Below, piece after piece: positions 37,646 to 47,204 of a stretch of 64,000 nucleotides of DNA. The DNA is from Bosea sp. (in: a-proteobacteria). Its GTDB lineage: Bacteria; Pseudomonadota; Alphaproteobacteria; Rhizobiales; Beijerinckiaceae. Made by a program: the position numbers and the translations under genes. The notes under the pieces were generated by a model. The model was not told the DNA's origin. It searched no databases and saw nothing but the letters and a program-made list of their open reading frames with translations. Every line of letters starts with the position of its first letter. The stretch's first letter is position 1. Location of the stretch: assembly GCF_023953965.1 (NCBI RefSeq), contig NZ_JAMLIX010000002.1:930001-994000 (forward strand), in the 5' to 3' direction.

Positions 37646-38587
37646 TCAGGAATGGGCAGGCGGCGGCGCGGCCCGCTTGCGCAGGCCGAGAAGCGTGTCG
37701 ATCATGCCGGCGATCGCAAGCAGCGGGGTCAGCACCGCCTGCATCACGACGAGCGCGACATAAACCGAGATCAGCATCGGCAGCCGCCAGGGGCGGCCGC
37801 GCGAGATGTCGTGGAGCGTGGCGAGACCGCTGAACATGAAGCCGGCGAGCAGCGCCCCGACGAGGGCCATGGCGGCGACGCCGATGAAGCCGCCCGTCGC
37901 CGCGACGAAGGCGGAAGCGATCAAGAGCAGCAGCGCCTGCCGCGGCAGCGTGGTCGAAGGGATGAACGGCCAGGGGCGCGGCAGCCGGCCGGACGTCTTC
38001 ACGACGCGCGCCGCGATCCAGAGATTGGCGGTGATGGTGGTGACGAAGGAGGCGCCGATGCCCAGCGGCACGGCCGGCGCCAGGCTCTCCGCCAGCTCCT
38101 TCACCTGGATGTCGCCGGGCAGCACGATCAGCTTGCCGCGCACCATCTCGTTCAGCAGGTTCTCGATCATCTGCGCGATCGCCGTGCGGTAGGCCTCGTA
38201 GTCGGTGGTCATCACGAGCGCGCTGCCGACGGTGGCGAGCGCGGCCGTGGCGGCGATCCAGAGCAGAATATGGCCGAGCGGATACCACTCGACCCGGCCC
38301 TGCCCGTCGCCGCGGGCGAGCAAGGCGAGATAGGCGATCCACCAGGCGGGCAAGGCGATGATCAGCGCGAAGGCGATGCCGCCCGTGGGCGCGAGCGATA
38401 CCGCGACGGCGAGCGCCCCGGCCGCCGTGGCGTAGAGCCCGGAACGGTGGTTCCAGCCCAGCGAGGCGATGAAGATCGGCAGGGGGGCGGCGGAATACAG
38501 AAGCGCCGCCAGCGGCGATCCGCTGATCACCACTGCGAAGAGCAGGGCCGAAACGAGGCCCGCGCCGATGCCGACGATCGGAATCAT
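37646..38587 (-). CDS. DUF2232 family membrane protein
   Basis: 313 aa polytopic membrane protein with about eight helices and almost no soluble part, except a segment near residues 115-160 (MIENLLNEMVRGKLIV). DUF2232 members typically lie between rpsR and rplI in Hyphomicrobiales, exactly as here. The function is unknown; Gram-positive members relate to YybS. It is co-transcribed with the ribosomal genes, so its expression should follow growth rate. Confidence 0.85.
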   Translation of the reverse strand: MIPIVGIGAGLVSALLFAVVISGSPLAALLYSAAPLPIFIASLGWNHRSGLYATAAGALAVAVSLAPTGGIAFALIIALPAWWIAYLALLARGDGQGRVEWYPLGHILLWIAATAALATVGSALVMTTDYEAYRTAIAQMIENLLNEMVRGKLIVLPGDIQVKELAESLAPAVPLGIGASFVTTITANLWIAARVVKTSGRLPRPWPFIPSTTLPRQALLLLIASAFVAATGGFIGVAAMALVGALLAGFMFSGLATLHDISRGRPWRLPMLISVYVALVVMQAVLTPLLAIAGMIDTLLGLRKRAAPPPAHS

Positions 38588-38710
38588 GGTCCGTCCTGCT
38601 GTCCCGCTGCTCGCTGGCTTCTTAAGGCCGGGCAGGGTGAGAGGCTCATCGCCTCAACGAACCCGGTGGAGTCTCACCGCCGGGTGACTGGTTGGTCTCG
38701 AAAGCGAAAG

Positions 38711-38736
38711 CCGCAGGCACCGCAAGGCGCCTGCGG
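38711..38736 (-). terminator. Hairpin after rpsR, possible terminator or attenuator
   Basis: Minus-strand CCGCAGGCGCC, loop TTGC, GGTGCCTGCGG pair over 11 positions with one G-U pair, followed by CTTTCGCTTTC rather than a pure T run. It lies 15 bp after the rpsR stop and could lower expression of the downstream DUF2232 and rplI genes relative to rpsF and rpsR. Confidence 0.5.
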
Positions 38737-38750
38737 AAACCTTCATCCGC

Positions 38751-38996
38751 TCAGCGGATGACGTAGGGCAGGAGCCCCAGGAAGCGGGCGCGCTTGATCG
38801 CCTGGGCGAGCTCGCGCTGCTTCTTGGCGGAAACCGCCGTGATGCGGGAGGGCACGATCTTGCCGCGCTCGGAGATGTAGCGCGAGAGCAGGCGCACGTC
38901 CTTGTAGTCGATCTTCGGGGCGCCTTCGCCCGAGAACGGGCAGGACTTGCGGCGGCGGAAGAAGGGGCGGCGGGCGCCGGCGGATGCAGTCGACAT
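38751..38996 (-). CDS. rpsR: 30S ribosomal protein S18
   Basis: 81 aa. It binds the 16S rRNA platform as a heterodimer with S6. The conserved IDYKDVRLLSRYISERGKIV and AVSAKKQRELAQAIKRARFL are intact, and the basic N-terminus (FFRRRKSCPF) is normal for the group. It begins 3 nt after the rpsF stop. Confidence 0.97.
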   Translation of the reverse strand: MSTASAGARRPFFRRRKSCPFSGEGAPKIDYKDVRLLSRYISERGKIVPSRITAVSAKKQRELAQAIKRARFLGLLPYVIR

Positions 38997-38999
38997 GAA

Positions 39000-39431
39000 T
39001 CAGGCCTCCGCTTCGGCGGTTTCGGTCGCTTCGTCTTCGCGGCGCGGGCGGTCGCGGCGCGGGCCGCGGTCGAACCGGTCGCCGCCACGCTCGGGGCGGT
39101 CGTCGCGGTCGCGCTTCTGCAGCATGGCCGACGGGCCTTCCTCGAGCTCCTCGACGCGGACGGTCAGGAAGCGCAGGACGTCCTCGTTGATGCGCATCTG
39201 GCGCTCCATCTCCAGCACGGCGGCGGAGGGAGCCTCGATGTTCAACAGCGTGTAATGCGCCTTGCGGTTCTTCTTGATGCGATATCCGAGGGACTTGACG
39301 CCCCAGTACTCGACCTTGCGGATGGCGCCGCCATTCGCCTCGATCACGCCCTTGAACTGCTCGACAAGGGCCTCGACCTGCTGCGCGCTGACATCCTGCC
39401 GCGCGAGCAGCACATGCTCGTACAATGCCAT
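39000..39431 (-). CDS. rpsF: 30S ribosomal protein S6
   Basis: 143 aa. The ferredoxin-like core is seen in MALYEHVLLARQDVSAQQVE, GVKSLGYRIKKNRKAHYTLL and INEDVLRFLTVRVEEL. The C-terminal 40 residues are rich in Asp and Arg (RDDRPERGGDRFDRGPRRD), an extension frequent in alphaproteobacteria. The start is the ATG at 39431, preceded by GAGGAAGG. First gene of the operon. Confidence 0.97.
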   Translation of the reverse strand: MALYEHVLLARQDVSAQQVEALVEQFKGVIEANGGAIRKVEYWGVKSLGYRIKKNRKAHYTLLNIEAPSAAVLEMERQMRINEDVLRFLTVRVEELEEGPSAMLQKRDRDDRPERGGDRFDRGPRRDRPRREDEATETAEAEA

Positions 39432-39577
39432 GAGTGGCCTTCCTCGTTTCACCCTGCCTCGCCCGGCGCGGAGCCCTCCGAGCCCTGGATAAGGCCCGAC
39501 AGGATTTCATCGAAGGCGGAGACACGGGACGACGGCTCATGAGAACCTGCGCAGATCCATGCGGACATGCGCCATCC

Positions 39578-39596
39578 GTTCAGCCTCCGGCCGAAC
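39578..39596 (-). promoter_or_regulatory. Hairpin in the rpsF leader
   Basis: Minus-strand GTTCGGCC, loop GGA, GGCTGAAC form an 8-bp stem near the 5' end of the predicted rpsF leader. S6:S18-binding leader motifs are known in front of rpsF in several phyla. I cannot show that this hairpin is one. Confidence 0.3.
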
Positions 39597-39609
39597 AAGC
39601 AGGAGGCGG

Positions 39610-39638
39610 TGGTTACAGCGCCCGAGCGGCAATGGCAA
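39610..39638 (-). promoter_or_regulatory. Likely rpsF promoter
   Basis: On the minus strand TTGCCA (39638-39633) and TAACCA (39615-39610) are 17 bp apart, about 180 bp before the rpsF start. The leader is long enough to hold a regulatory structure. Confidence 0.4.
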
Positions 39639-39752
39639 CCGGAATCTGCCGCGCAAGCCCGAAATTTCCGGTTCCGCGCTTGACTTCGCGGCGGAAGCGA
39701 TGTGACAGCCGCGTCATATTACTAAGGTTGTGAAGAGCGGAGCATTGCGTCG

Positions 39753-40697
39753 ATGACGACAGCGTTCATCTTTCCCGGTCAGGGTTCGCAGGTCCTCGGC
39801 ATGGGCAAGAGCCTGGCCGAGGCTTTCCCGGTCGCGAAAGCGGTGTTCGACGAGGTCGACGCGGCCCTGTCGCAGAAGCTCTCGGCCGTGATGTGGGAGG
39901 GCCCCTCGGAGGAGCTGACGCTGACGGCCAATGCCCAGCCCGCACTGATGGCGGTGAGCCTTGCGGTGGTGCGCGTCCTCGAAAGCGAGGCGGGGCTCGA
40001 CCTGAAGCGCGATTCGGCCTTCGTCGCCGGCCATTCGCTCGGCGAATATTCGGCGCTCGCGGCCGCCGGCACCTTTTCCATCGGCGATGCCGCCCGGCTC
40101 CTGCGCATCCGCGGCGACGCCATGCAGAAGGCGGTGCCGGCGGGGCAGGGCGCGATGGCGGCGCTGCTCGGCGCCGAGCTCGATCTCGCCCGCGAGATCG
40201 CCGCTGCGGCGGCTGAGGGCGAGGTCTGCGAGGCCGCCAACGACAATGGCGGCGGGCAGGTCGTGCTCTCCGGTTCCAAACCCGCGATCGAGCGCGCCAT
40301 CGCGCTCGCCGGTGAGCGGGGCGTCAAGCGCGCCATGCTGCTGCCGGTTTCCGCGCCCTTTCATTGCGCCCTGATGCTGCCGGCGGCCGAGGCGATGCGC
40401 GAGGCGCTGGCAAAGGTTACGATGCGGGCGCCGGTCGTGCCGGTCGTCGCCAATGTCGGCGCCGCGCCGCTGAGCGAGCCCGACGCGATCCGCGCCTCGC
40501 TCGTCGCCCAGGTCACCGGCACGGTGCGCTGGCGCGAATGCGTGCTGGCGATGGCCGCGGCCGGCGTGACTGATTTCGTCGAAGCCGGCAGCGGCAAGGT
40601 GCTGGCCGGCCTCGTCAAGCGTATCGTCGCCGGCGCGGCGCCGGTTTCGATCGGCACGGCCGAGGACATCGCGGCCTGGAAGGCCCGCAAGGCATAG
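39753..40697 (+). CDS. fabD: Malonyl CoA-acyl carrier protein transacylase
   Basis: 314 aa. Moves malonyl from CoA to acyl carrier protein, supplying the fatty-acid extender unit. TAFIFPGQGSQVLGMGKSLA is the family start, Ser95 in GHSLGEYSAL the nucleophile, and PVSAPFHCALM holds the catalytic His. Product and user (ACP) are encoded close by. The gene is separated from fabG by a palindromic repeat. Confidence 0.96.
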   Translation: MTTAFIFPGQGSQVLGMGKSLAEAFPVAKAVFDEVDAALSQKLSAVMWEGPSEELTLTANAQPALMAVSLAVVRVLESEAGLDLKRDSAFVAGHSLGEYSALAAAGTFSIGDAARLLRIRGDAMQKAVPAGQGAMAALLGAELDLAREIAAAAAEGEVCEAANDNGGGQVVLSGSKPAIERAIALAGERGVKRAMLLPVSAPFHCALMLPAAEAMREALAKVTMRAPVVPVVANVGAAPLSEPDAIRASLVAQVTGTVRWRECVLAMAAAGVTDFVEAGSGKVLAGLVKRIVAGAAPVSIGTAEDIAAWKARKA

Positions 40698-40728
40698 GGT
40701 ATCGCGTTTGATGGAAACGCTCCGCCTG

Positions 40729-40852
40729 TCATTCCGGGGCTTCGCGAAGCGAAGGACCCGGAACCCATGGCGGGGTGAGGCATTCTACTCGGTTGCGGGC
40801 GGCTCACCCAGTCATGGGTTCCGGGTTCGCCCTTCGGGCGCCTCGGAATGGC
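40729..40852. repeat. Palindromic intergenic repeat, long form
   Basis: The left arm is GTCATTCCGGGGC; the right end is decayed (CTCGGAATGGC). Inner arms ACCCGGAACCCATG and CATGGGTTCCGGGT pair perfectly, and the core contains GGCGGCTCACCC as in the copy at 62796. It lies between fabD and fabG, close to the likely fabG promoter. Confidence 0.88.
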
Positions 40853-40866
40853 AGGCGGGAATGTCC

Positions 40867-40872
40867 TATAAT
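40867..40872 (+). promoter_or_regulatory. Possible -10 element for fabG
   Basis: A perfect TATAAT lies 26 bp before the fabG ATG. The place where a -35 would be falls at the decayed end of the repeat (CGGAAT), with no good match, so promoter activity is uncertain. Confidence 0.35.
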
Positions 40873-40898
40873 CGCCCAGACGACCTACGGGAGTGAGC

Positions 40899-41636
40899 AT
40901 GTTCGATCTGACCGGCCGCAAGGCCCTTGTCACCGGCGCGACCGGCGGCCTCGGCGGCGCCATCGCCCGCACCCTGCATGCGCAAGGCGCGAGCGTCGCG
41001 ATCTCGGGCACGCGCACCGAGGCGCTGGAGGCGATTGCCGCGGAACTGGGCGAGCGCATCGTGGTCACGCCCTGCGATCTCTCCGACGCGGCTTCGGTCG
41101 AGGCGCTGGTGCCGGCGGCCGAGGAGAAGCTCGGCGGGCTCGACATCCTGGTCAACAATGCCGGCATCACCCGCGACAACCTGTTCATGCGCCTGAAGGA
41201 CGAGGACTGGGACGCCGTACTCGCGGTCAACCTGACGGCGGCGTTCCGCCTGTCGCGGGCGGCGGTGAAATCGATGATGCGCCGGCGCTATGGCCGCATC
41301 GTCGCGATCGGCTCCGTCGTCGGCACGACGGGCAATCCGGGGCAGGGCAACTACGCCGCCGCCAAGGCCGGGCTGATCGGCATGTCGAAGGCGCTTGCCG
41401 CGGAGGTGGCGAGCCGCAACATCACCGTCAACGTGGTCGCGCCGGGCTTCATCGAATCGCCGATGACGCAGGCGCTCAACGAGAAGCAGCGCGAGGGCAT
41501 CCTCTCCGGCGTGCCGATGGGGCGGCTGGGCGCGGGCGCCGACGTCGCGGCGGCGGTCGCCTTCCTCGCCAGCACGGAAGCCGGCTACGTCACCGGCCAG
41601 ACCCTGCACGTCAACGGCGGCATGGCGATGATCTGA
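40899..41636 (+). CDS. fabG: 3-oxoacyl-[acyl-carrier-protein] reductase
   Basis: 245 aa, the standard length. NADPH-dependent reduction in fatty-acid elongation. GATGGLGG (residues 13-20) binds the cofactor; Ser139, Tyr152 and Lys156 (NYAAAKAG) are the catalytic residues. The end YVTGQTLHVNGGMAMI is typical of FabG rather than other SDRs. The ATG at 40899 with GGGAG 5 nt upstream is preferred over the GTG at 40893. Confidence 0.96.
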   Translation: MFDLTGRKALVTGATGGLGGAIARTLHAQGASVAISGTRTEALEAIAAELGERIVVTPCDLSDAASVEALVPAAEEKLGGLDILVNNAGITRDNLFMRLKDEDWDAVLAVNLTAAFRLSRAAVKSMMRRRYGRIVAIGSVVGTTGNPGQGNYAAAKAGLIGMSKALAAEVASRNITVNVVAPGFIESPMTQALNEKQREGILSGVPMGRLGAGADVAAAVAFLASTEAGYVTGQTLHVNGGMAMI

Positions 41637-41660
41637 GCGCCGGGCGCCCCGCAACGACGG

Positions 41661-42127
41661 TCAACCCGTCTCGAAGCTCGTTCCCAGCAGGCGCATCAGC
41701 TTGGTCTGCCGCCGGACATTGGTCTTGGCGAAGATTGATTTGAGATAGCTGCGCGCCGTGTTCACGCTGATGCCCGAGGCTGCCGCCGCCGCCTCGACGG
41801 AGAGCCCGTCAAGGAGCGCCGAGAGCAGGGTGGCCTCGGAAGGTGCGAGGTCGTAGAGCGCCTGCAGGATCTCCAGCCCCAGGCCGGGCCGGGGCCTGAC
41901 CGGCGTGAAGAACAGGATCCAGCGCGCATCGAGGAAGAGGTCGCGCGCCGAGCCGGCGAGCGGCAGGAGATGCGCCACCATCGGCCCGGCCTCGCCCGCC
42001 TGCGGCACGGCGAAGGAATAGCCGCCGCCTTGCCCGGCCGCCGCGATCTCGCGCCGGAACAGCGCGGCGCTGCCCGCATCCCGAAACAGCGGCGGACCGC
42101 CTCGTTGGCGACGTCCACCAAGTCCAC
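41661..42127 (-). pseudogene. Broken LuxR-type transcriptional regulator
   Basis: The C-terminal half is clear: YDLAPSEATLLSALLDGLSV and ASGISVNTARSYLKSIFAKT form a LuxR helix-turn-helix, followed by NVRRQTKLMRLL. Reading upstream, the frame passes through an apparent PAS-like remnant (LFRDAGSAALFRREIAAAGQ) and then loses its start. A matching piece, VDLVDVANEAVRR, continues in another frame from 42127, so one frameshift near 42090 and loss of the N-terminus are likely. If translated from 42008 it would give a 115-aa DNA-binding fragment. It may therefore be dead or a short regulator. Confidence 0.6.
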
Positions 42128-42434
42128 CCGCCCGCAGCGAATCGCCCGGCGCGGGCGTGGCGGCGCAGGGCCATGCGCCGCTTCGTGCCCCTCTCCGGCG
42201 CTCCCGCGCCGCTCTCGCCAGCCTCGAAAGCTTATGTTAACTAGCGCCGTCGCGCCGCCATGCGGCGGCCCGGGGGGACTTGACGAAACCTCGGTTGTTG
42301 CGTTTGTGCAGGCTTCGAGCTTTCCGGATCGCGGGCATCGTCATCGTGGCGCGGCGGCTCTGAATGCGTTCCCCCCAACCGCGTCGTAAGCCTTGCGGCG
42401 CGCTTTCAGTTTCCAAGTCTTAAGGAAGAGACCC
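42128..42434. other. Upstream region of acpP
   Basis: 307 bp between the regulator remnant and acpP. It holds further degraded coding-like sequence on the minus strand up to about 42210, a possible acpP promoter at 42280-42308 and the acpP ribosome site AAGGAAGAG. Nothing else is recognisable. Confidence 0.5.
42280..42308 (+). promoter_or_regulatory. Possible acpP promoter
   Basis: TTGACG (42280-42285) is a good -35, but at 17 bp spacing the -10 position reads TTTGTG, a weak match. The acpP ATG is 127 bp further on. Confidence 0.3.
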
Positions 42435-42671
42435 ATGAGCGATGTTGCCGAGCGCGTGAAGAAGATCGTGGTCGAGCACCTCGGCGTCGAGGCCGACAAG
42501 GTCGTCGACGGCGCCAACTTCATCGAGGACCTGGGCGCGGACAGCCTCGACACGGTCGAGCTCGTGATGGCCTTCGAGGAGGAGTTCGGCGTCGAGATCC
42601 CGGACGACGCCGCCGAGACGATCGTGACCGTTGGCGACGCGGTCAAGTTCCTCTCGTCCAAGAGCGCCTGA
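42435..42671 (+). CDS. acpP: Acyl carrier protein
   Basis: 78 aa, normal. It carries growing acyl chains on a phosphopantetheine arm attached to Ser37 in LGADSLDTVELVM. Acidic helical bundle with VEIPDDAAETIVTVGDAV at the C-terminal part. AAGGAAGAG precedes the ATG; an upstream in-frame ATG at 42393 is ignored because the family N-terminus is MSDVAERVKKIV. fabF follows after 35 nt. Confidence 0.97.
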   Translation: MSDVAERVKKIVVEHLGVEADKVVDGANFIEDLGADSLDTVELVMAFEEEFGVEIPDDAAETIVTVGDAVKFLSSKSA

Positions 42672-42706
42672 CCGGCCCTCGGGCTGGCCTTTCGCCAGAA
42701 AGAGCC

Positions 42707-43996
<1,290 letters not shown>

Positions 43997-44000
43997 GAAG

Positions 44001-44024
44001 GGCGCCACGGCACAGCGCCGTTTT
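44001..44024 (+). terminator. Possible terminator after fabF
   Basis: GGCGC and GCGCC, or alternatively ACGGC and GCCGT, form a 5-bp stem ending in a short T run (TTTT) 5 bp after the fabF stop. The stem is short, so efficiency is doubtful. Confidence 0.4.
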
Positions 44025-44181
44025 GCCATATTCCTGGGTAGAGTCGGGCACTGAGGCTGTCGACGGCACGATTGCGCGTTCACAGCCGCGGCGAAACCGG
44101 CTCTAATGGAGCGGCGTCCGGCCCGACCCTCGGTTCCCATCCGGCCAACATCGTTTCTCTCTGCTTGCGAGCGCCATCCCT

Positions 44182-45507
44182 GTGAACGATACGCCCCGCG
44201 TCGCCCCCAAAAGCCCCGGCGAGGCCCTCAAGCCCGTCGCGCCGCCGGCGCCCCCGCCCAGGACGCGCCGCCGCCGGCGCAGCCCCTTCCTCTCGATGTT
44301 GAGCGGGCTGTTCACGGTCGCGCTCGTCGGCGCCGGCGTGGTCGGCGCCGGCATCGCGATCGTCTCGAACCAGAGCAAGACGCCGGGCCCGCTGACCAGC
44401 GACCGCGCCGTCATCATCCCCAAGGAGAGCGGGCTGACCGAGATCGCCGCCCTCCTGGAGCGGGAGGGGCTGATCGAGCATCCGCTCTCGTTCCGCATCG
44501 CGGCGATCGTCGGCGGCGACTGGCACAAGCTCAAGGCCGGCGAATACCTGTTCAAGGCCCGCGTCAGCCCGCAGGAGATCCTCGACATCATGTCGAGCGG
44601 CAAGGTGGTCGAGCATTCGATCACGGTTCCGGAAGGGCTGACGAGCGAGCAGATCGTCGAGCGCCTGCGCGCCAACGAGCTTCTGACCGGCGAGATCGAG
44701 CAGGTGCCGAAGGAGGGCTCGATCCTGCCCGACACCTACCGCTTCCCGCGCGGCTTCTCGCGCAAGGGCATCATCGATCGCATGGCCCGGGACCAGAACG
44801 CGGTTCTGGAGCGGATCTGGGCCAAGAAGCCGGCCGACCTGCCGATCAAGACGCCGCAGGAGCTCGTGATCCTCGCCTCGATCGTCGAGAAGGAGACCGG
44901 CCGCGCCGACGAGCGCCCGCGCGTCGCCGGCGTCTTCATCAACCGGCTGAACCAGAAGATGAAGCTGCAATCCGATCCGACGATCGTCTACGGCCTCGTC
45001 GGCGGCAAGGGCACGCTCGGCCGGCCGATCCAGCGCAGCGAGATCACCCAGGCAACGCCCTACAACACCTATGTCATCAACGGCCTGCCGCCGGGGCCGA
45101 TCGCCAATCCCGGCCGCGCGGCGATGGAGGCGGTGGTCAACCATTCGCGCACGAAGGACCTCTACTTCGTCGCCGACGGCAGCGGCGGCCACGCCTTCGC
45201 CGAGACGCTGGAGCAGCACAACCGCAATGTCGGGCGCTGGCGCCAGATCGAGACGACGCGCACCCAGCAGCAGGGCGGCAAGCCGCCGGCCGAGGCGGTC
45301 GACAAGGTCGAGCCGCCGCCGGCTCCCGAAAACCGCACCGAGGCGCCCGCCACCGCGCAGCCGGCTTCCGTCGCCGAGCCGGCCGGGGCCGTCCCCGGAA
45401 CGCGCGCGCGCGCCTTTGACGCCTCCGAGGGGACGGCGCGCGATCCCCTGCTCAACAAAACCTTCGATCTCAACTCGCCGAAGCAGGTGCCGCAGCTCAA
45501 GCCGTGA
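44182..45507 (+). CDS. mltG: Endolytic transglycosylase MltG
   Basis: 441 aa from a GTG start. It cleaves nascent peptidoglycan strands and helps set glycan length. A basic cytoplasmic N-terminus (RTRRRRR) leads into one transmembrane helix (residues 37-61). A LysM-like part and the YceG domain follow. The catalytic Glu238 is in IVEKETGRADER, and further signatures are LQSDPTIVYG and YNTYVINGLPPGPIANPG. The C-terminal 90 residues are Pro/Ala/Glu-rich and probably disordered. Confidence 0.95.
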   Translation: MNDTPRVAPKSPGEALKPVAPPAPPPRTRRRRRSPFLSMLSGLFTVALVGAGVVGAGIAIVSNQSKTPGPLTSDRAVIIPKESGLTEIAALLEREGLIEHPLSFRIAAIVGGDWHKLKAGEYLFKARVSPQEILDIMSSGKVVEHSITVPEGLTSEQIVERLRANELLTGEIEQVPKEGSILPDTYRFPRGFSRKGIIDRMARDQNAVLERIWAKKPADLPIKTPQELVILASIVEKETGRADERPRVAGVFINRLNQKMKLQSDPTIVYGLVGGKGTLGRPIQRSEITQATPYNTYVINGLPPGPIANPGRAAMEAVVNHSRTKDLYFVADGSGGHAFAETLEQHNRNVGRWRQIETTRTQQQGGKPPAEAVDKVEPPPAPENRTEAPATAQPASVAEPAGAVPGTRARAFDASEGTARDPLLNKTFDLNSPKQVPQLKP

Positions 45508-45510
45508 CAG

Positions 45511-45534
45511 TGGGGTCGGCTCCATCCCCATTTT
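45511..45534 (+). terminator. Weak hairpin after mltG
   Basis: TGGGG and CCCCA form a 5-bp stem with a 10-nt loop followed by TTTT, 4 bp after the mltG stop. It might end part of the transcription before yicC. Confidence 0.3.
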
Positions 45535-45610
45535 CCCGTCGCGGGCGGCTTGCTGTCGCACGGGCGCGCCACTACGGTCCGGCCCGATCGTAAACCGGGG
45601 CGGCAGGGCG

Positions 45611-46492
45611 ATGGCCATCGAAAGCATGACGGGGTTCGCCCGAGCGGCCGGCACGGCGGGGGTCCATGGCTGGGCCTGGGAAATCCGCAGCGTCAACGGG
45701 CGCGGGCTCGATCTCAGGGTCAGGGTCCCGCCCGGCTTCGAGGTTCTCGCCGAGGCGGCCCGCAAAGCGCTCGGCGGCGCCTTCTCGCGCGGAACGCTGC
45801 ACGTCAACCTCGCTGTGACCAGCGACGCCGGCCCGCCGCGCCCGCGCGTCAACGAGGCGATCCTCGCCGCGCTGCTCGAGGCGGTGGCGAAGCTGCCGCC
45901 GGCCGCCGGCATCAACCCGCCCTCCTATGACGGCCTGCTCGGCATCCGCGGCGTCGTCGACTATGCCGACGAGGCCGAAGATGCCCTCAGCGCGCTCGAG
46001 GCGCCGGCGCTTGCCGGCCTCGAAGCCGTGGCCCGGGCGCTCAAGGAGGCGCGCGCCGCCGAGGGGCGGGCGCTCGAGGCCATCGTCCGCGGCCATCTTG
46101 CAACCATCGCCGGGCTCGCCGGGCAAGCCGAGCGGCATCCGGCCCGCACGCCTGAGGCGATCCGCGCCCGCATCGCCCAGCAGGTCGAGGCGCTCATCGG
46201 GGCGAACAACGGCTTCGATCCGCAGCGCCTGCATCAGGAAGCGGCGCTGCTGGCGGTCCGCGCCGATATCCGCGAGGAGGTCGACCGCCTCCACGCCCAT
46301 GTCGAGGCGCTCGGCGAGCTGCTCGACAAGGGCGGGCCGATCGGCCGCAAGCTCGATTTCCTGGCGCAGGAATTCGGCCGCGAAGCCTCGACGCTCTGCG
46401 CCAAGGCCAATGATCCCGGCCTGTCGCGCATCGGGCTCGAGCTGCGCACGGTCGTCGACCAGATGCGCGAGCAGGTCCAGAACGTGGAGTGA
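45611..46492 (+). CDS. yicC: YicC family endoribonuclease-like protein
   Basis: 293 aa. It starts with MAIESMTGFARAAG, the family hallmark, and ends with the DUF1732 region: KGGPIGRKLDFLAQEFGREA and TLCAKANDPGLSRIGLELR. YicC proteins have been described as RNases involved in small-RNA turnover. Neighbour of gmk, as in many proteobacteria, with 6 nt between them. Confidence 0.93.
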   Translation: MAIESMTGFARAAGTAGVHGWAWEIRSVNGRGLDLRVRVPPGFEVLAEAARKALGGAFSRGTLHVNLAVTSDAGPPRPRVNEAILAALLEAVAKLPPAAGINPPSYDGLLGIRGVVDYADEAEDALSALEAPALAGLEAVARALKEARAAEGRALEAIVRGHLATIAGLAGQAERHPARTPEAIRARIAQQVEALIGANNGFDPQRLHQEAALLAVRADIREEVDRLHAHVEALGELLDKGGPIGRKLDFLAQEFGREASTLCAKANDPGLSRIGLELRTVVDQMREQVQNVE

Positions 46493-46498
46493 GCCTTG

Positions 46499-47143
46499 AT
46501 GGCCGAGACCCTTCGCCCGGCCCGCCGCGGCCTGATGCTGATCCTGTCCTCGCCCTCGGGCGCCGGCAAATCCACGCTGACGCGCAATCTCAAGAGCGAG
46601 AACAATCTCGACCTCTCGATCTCGGTGACGACGCGGCCGAAGCGCCCCTCCGAGATCGAGGGCGTGCATTACCGCTTCATCGACCGCCCGACCTTCGATG
46701 CCATGCGCCAGCACAACGACCTGCTGGAATGGGCGGAGGTGCACGGCAACGGCTACGGCACGCCGCGCAAGGAGGTGGAGGCGTCGCTCGCCGCCGGCCG
46801 CGACGTGCTGTTCGACATCGACTGGCAGGGCACCCAGCAGATCGTCAAGCGCTCGCGGCCCGACGTCGTCACCATCTTCATCCTGCCGCCCTCGATGGCG
46901 GAGCTGCGCTCGCGCCTGATCCGCCGGGCGGAGGATGCAGCCGAGGTGATCGCCAAGCGCCTCGCCAATGCGCGCGACGAGATCGCCCGCTGGAGCCAGT
47001 ACGACTACGTCATCGTCAACGACGATCTCCAGGCGGCCTATGAATCGATCAAGGCGATCCTGACGGCCGAGCGGTTGAAGCGCAGCCGCGCCGTGGGCCT
47101 GGGCGATTTCGTCGACCGGCTGCTCGCCGAGGAGATGCCCTGA
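46499..47143 (+). CDS. gmk: Guanylate kinase
   Basis: 214 aa. Phosphorylates GMP to GDP. The P loop SSPSGAGKST lies at residues 17-26; GMP-binding residues are in VTTRPKRPSEIEGVHYRFI and EWAEVHGNGYGTP; the lid is RRAEDAAEVIAKRLANARDE. The ATG at 46499 is preferred over the TTG one codon earlier. It ends convergently with rsmA at a palindromic repeat. Confidence 0.97.
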   Translation: MAETLRPARRGLMLILSSPSGAGKSTLTRNLKSENNLDLSISVTTRPKRPSEIEGVHYRFIDRPTFDAMRQHNDLLEWAEVHGNGYGTPRKEVEASLAAGRDVLFDIDWQGTQQIVKRSRPDVVTIFILPPSMAELRSRLIRRAEDAAEVIAKRLANARDEIARWSQYDYVIVNDDLQAAYESIKAILTAERLKRSRAVGLGDFVDRLLAEEMP

Positions 47144-47166
47144 CCGGGCGTCGTTGCGCTGCCCTC

Positions 47167-47204
47167 GTCATTCCGGGTTCGCCCTTCCGGCGCCCCGGAA
47201 TGAC
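47167..47204. repeat. Palindromic repeat, short form, overlapping the end of rsmA
   Basis: Arms GTCATTCCGG and CCGGAATGAC enclose GTTCGCCCTTCCGGCGCC. The first arm on the plus strand supplies the TGA stop of rsmA on the minus strand, so the last dozen codons of rsmA are repeat-derived. It lies between convergent gmk and rsmA and could serve as a bidirectional hairpin. Confidence 0.85.

Larger units (their letters stand above)
39432..39752. other. Intergenic region between divergent rpsF and fabD
   Basis: 321 bp without a credible gene. The minus-strand side holds the rpsF promoter and leader hairpin described separately. On the plus side GTGACA (39702) and TAAGGT (39723) lie only 15 bp apart, and TTGACT (39680) lacks a partner at normal spacing, so no fabD promoter can be named with confidence. 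Confidence 0.6.
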
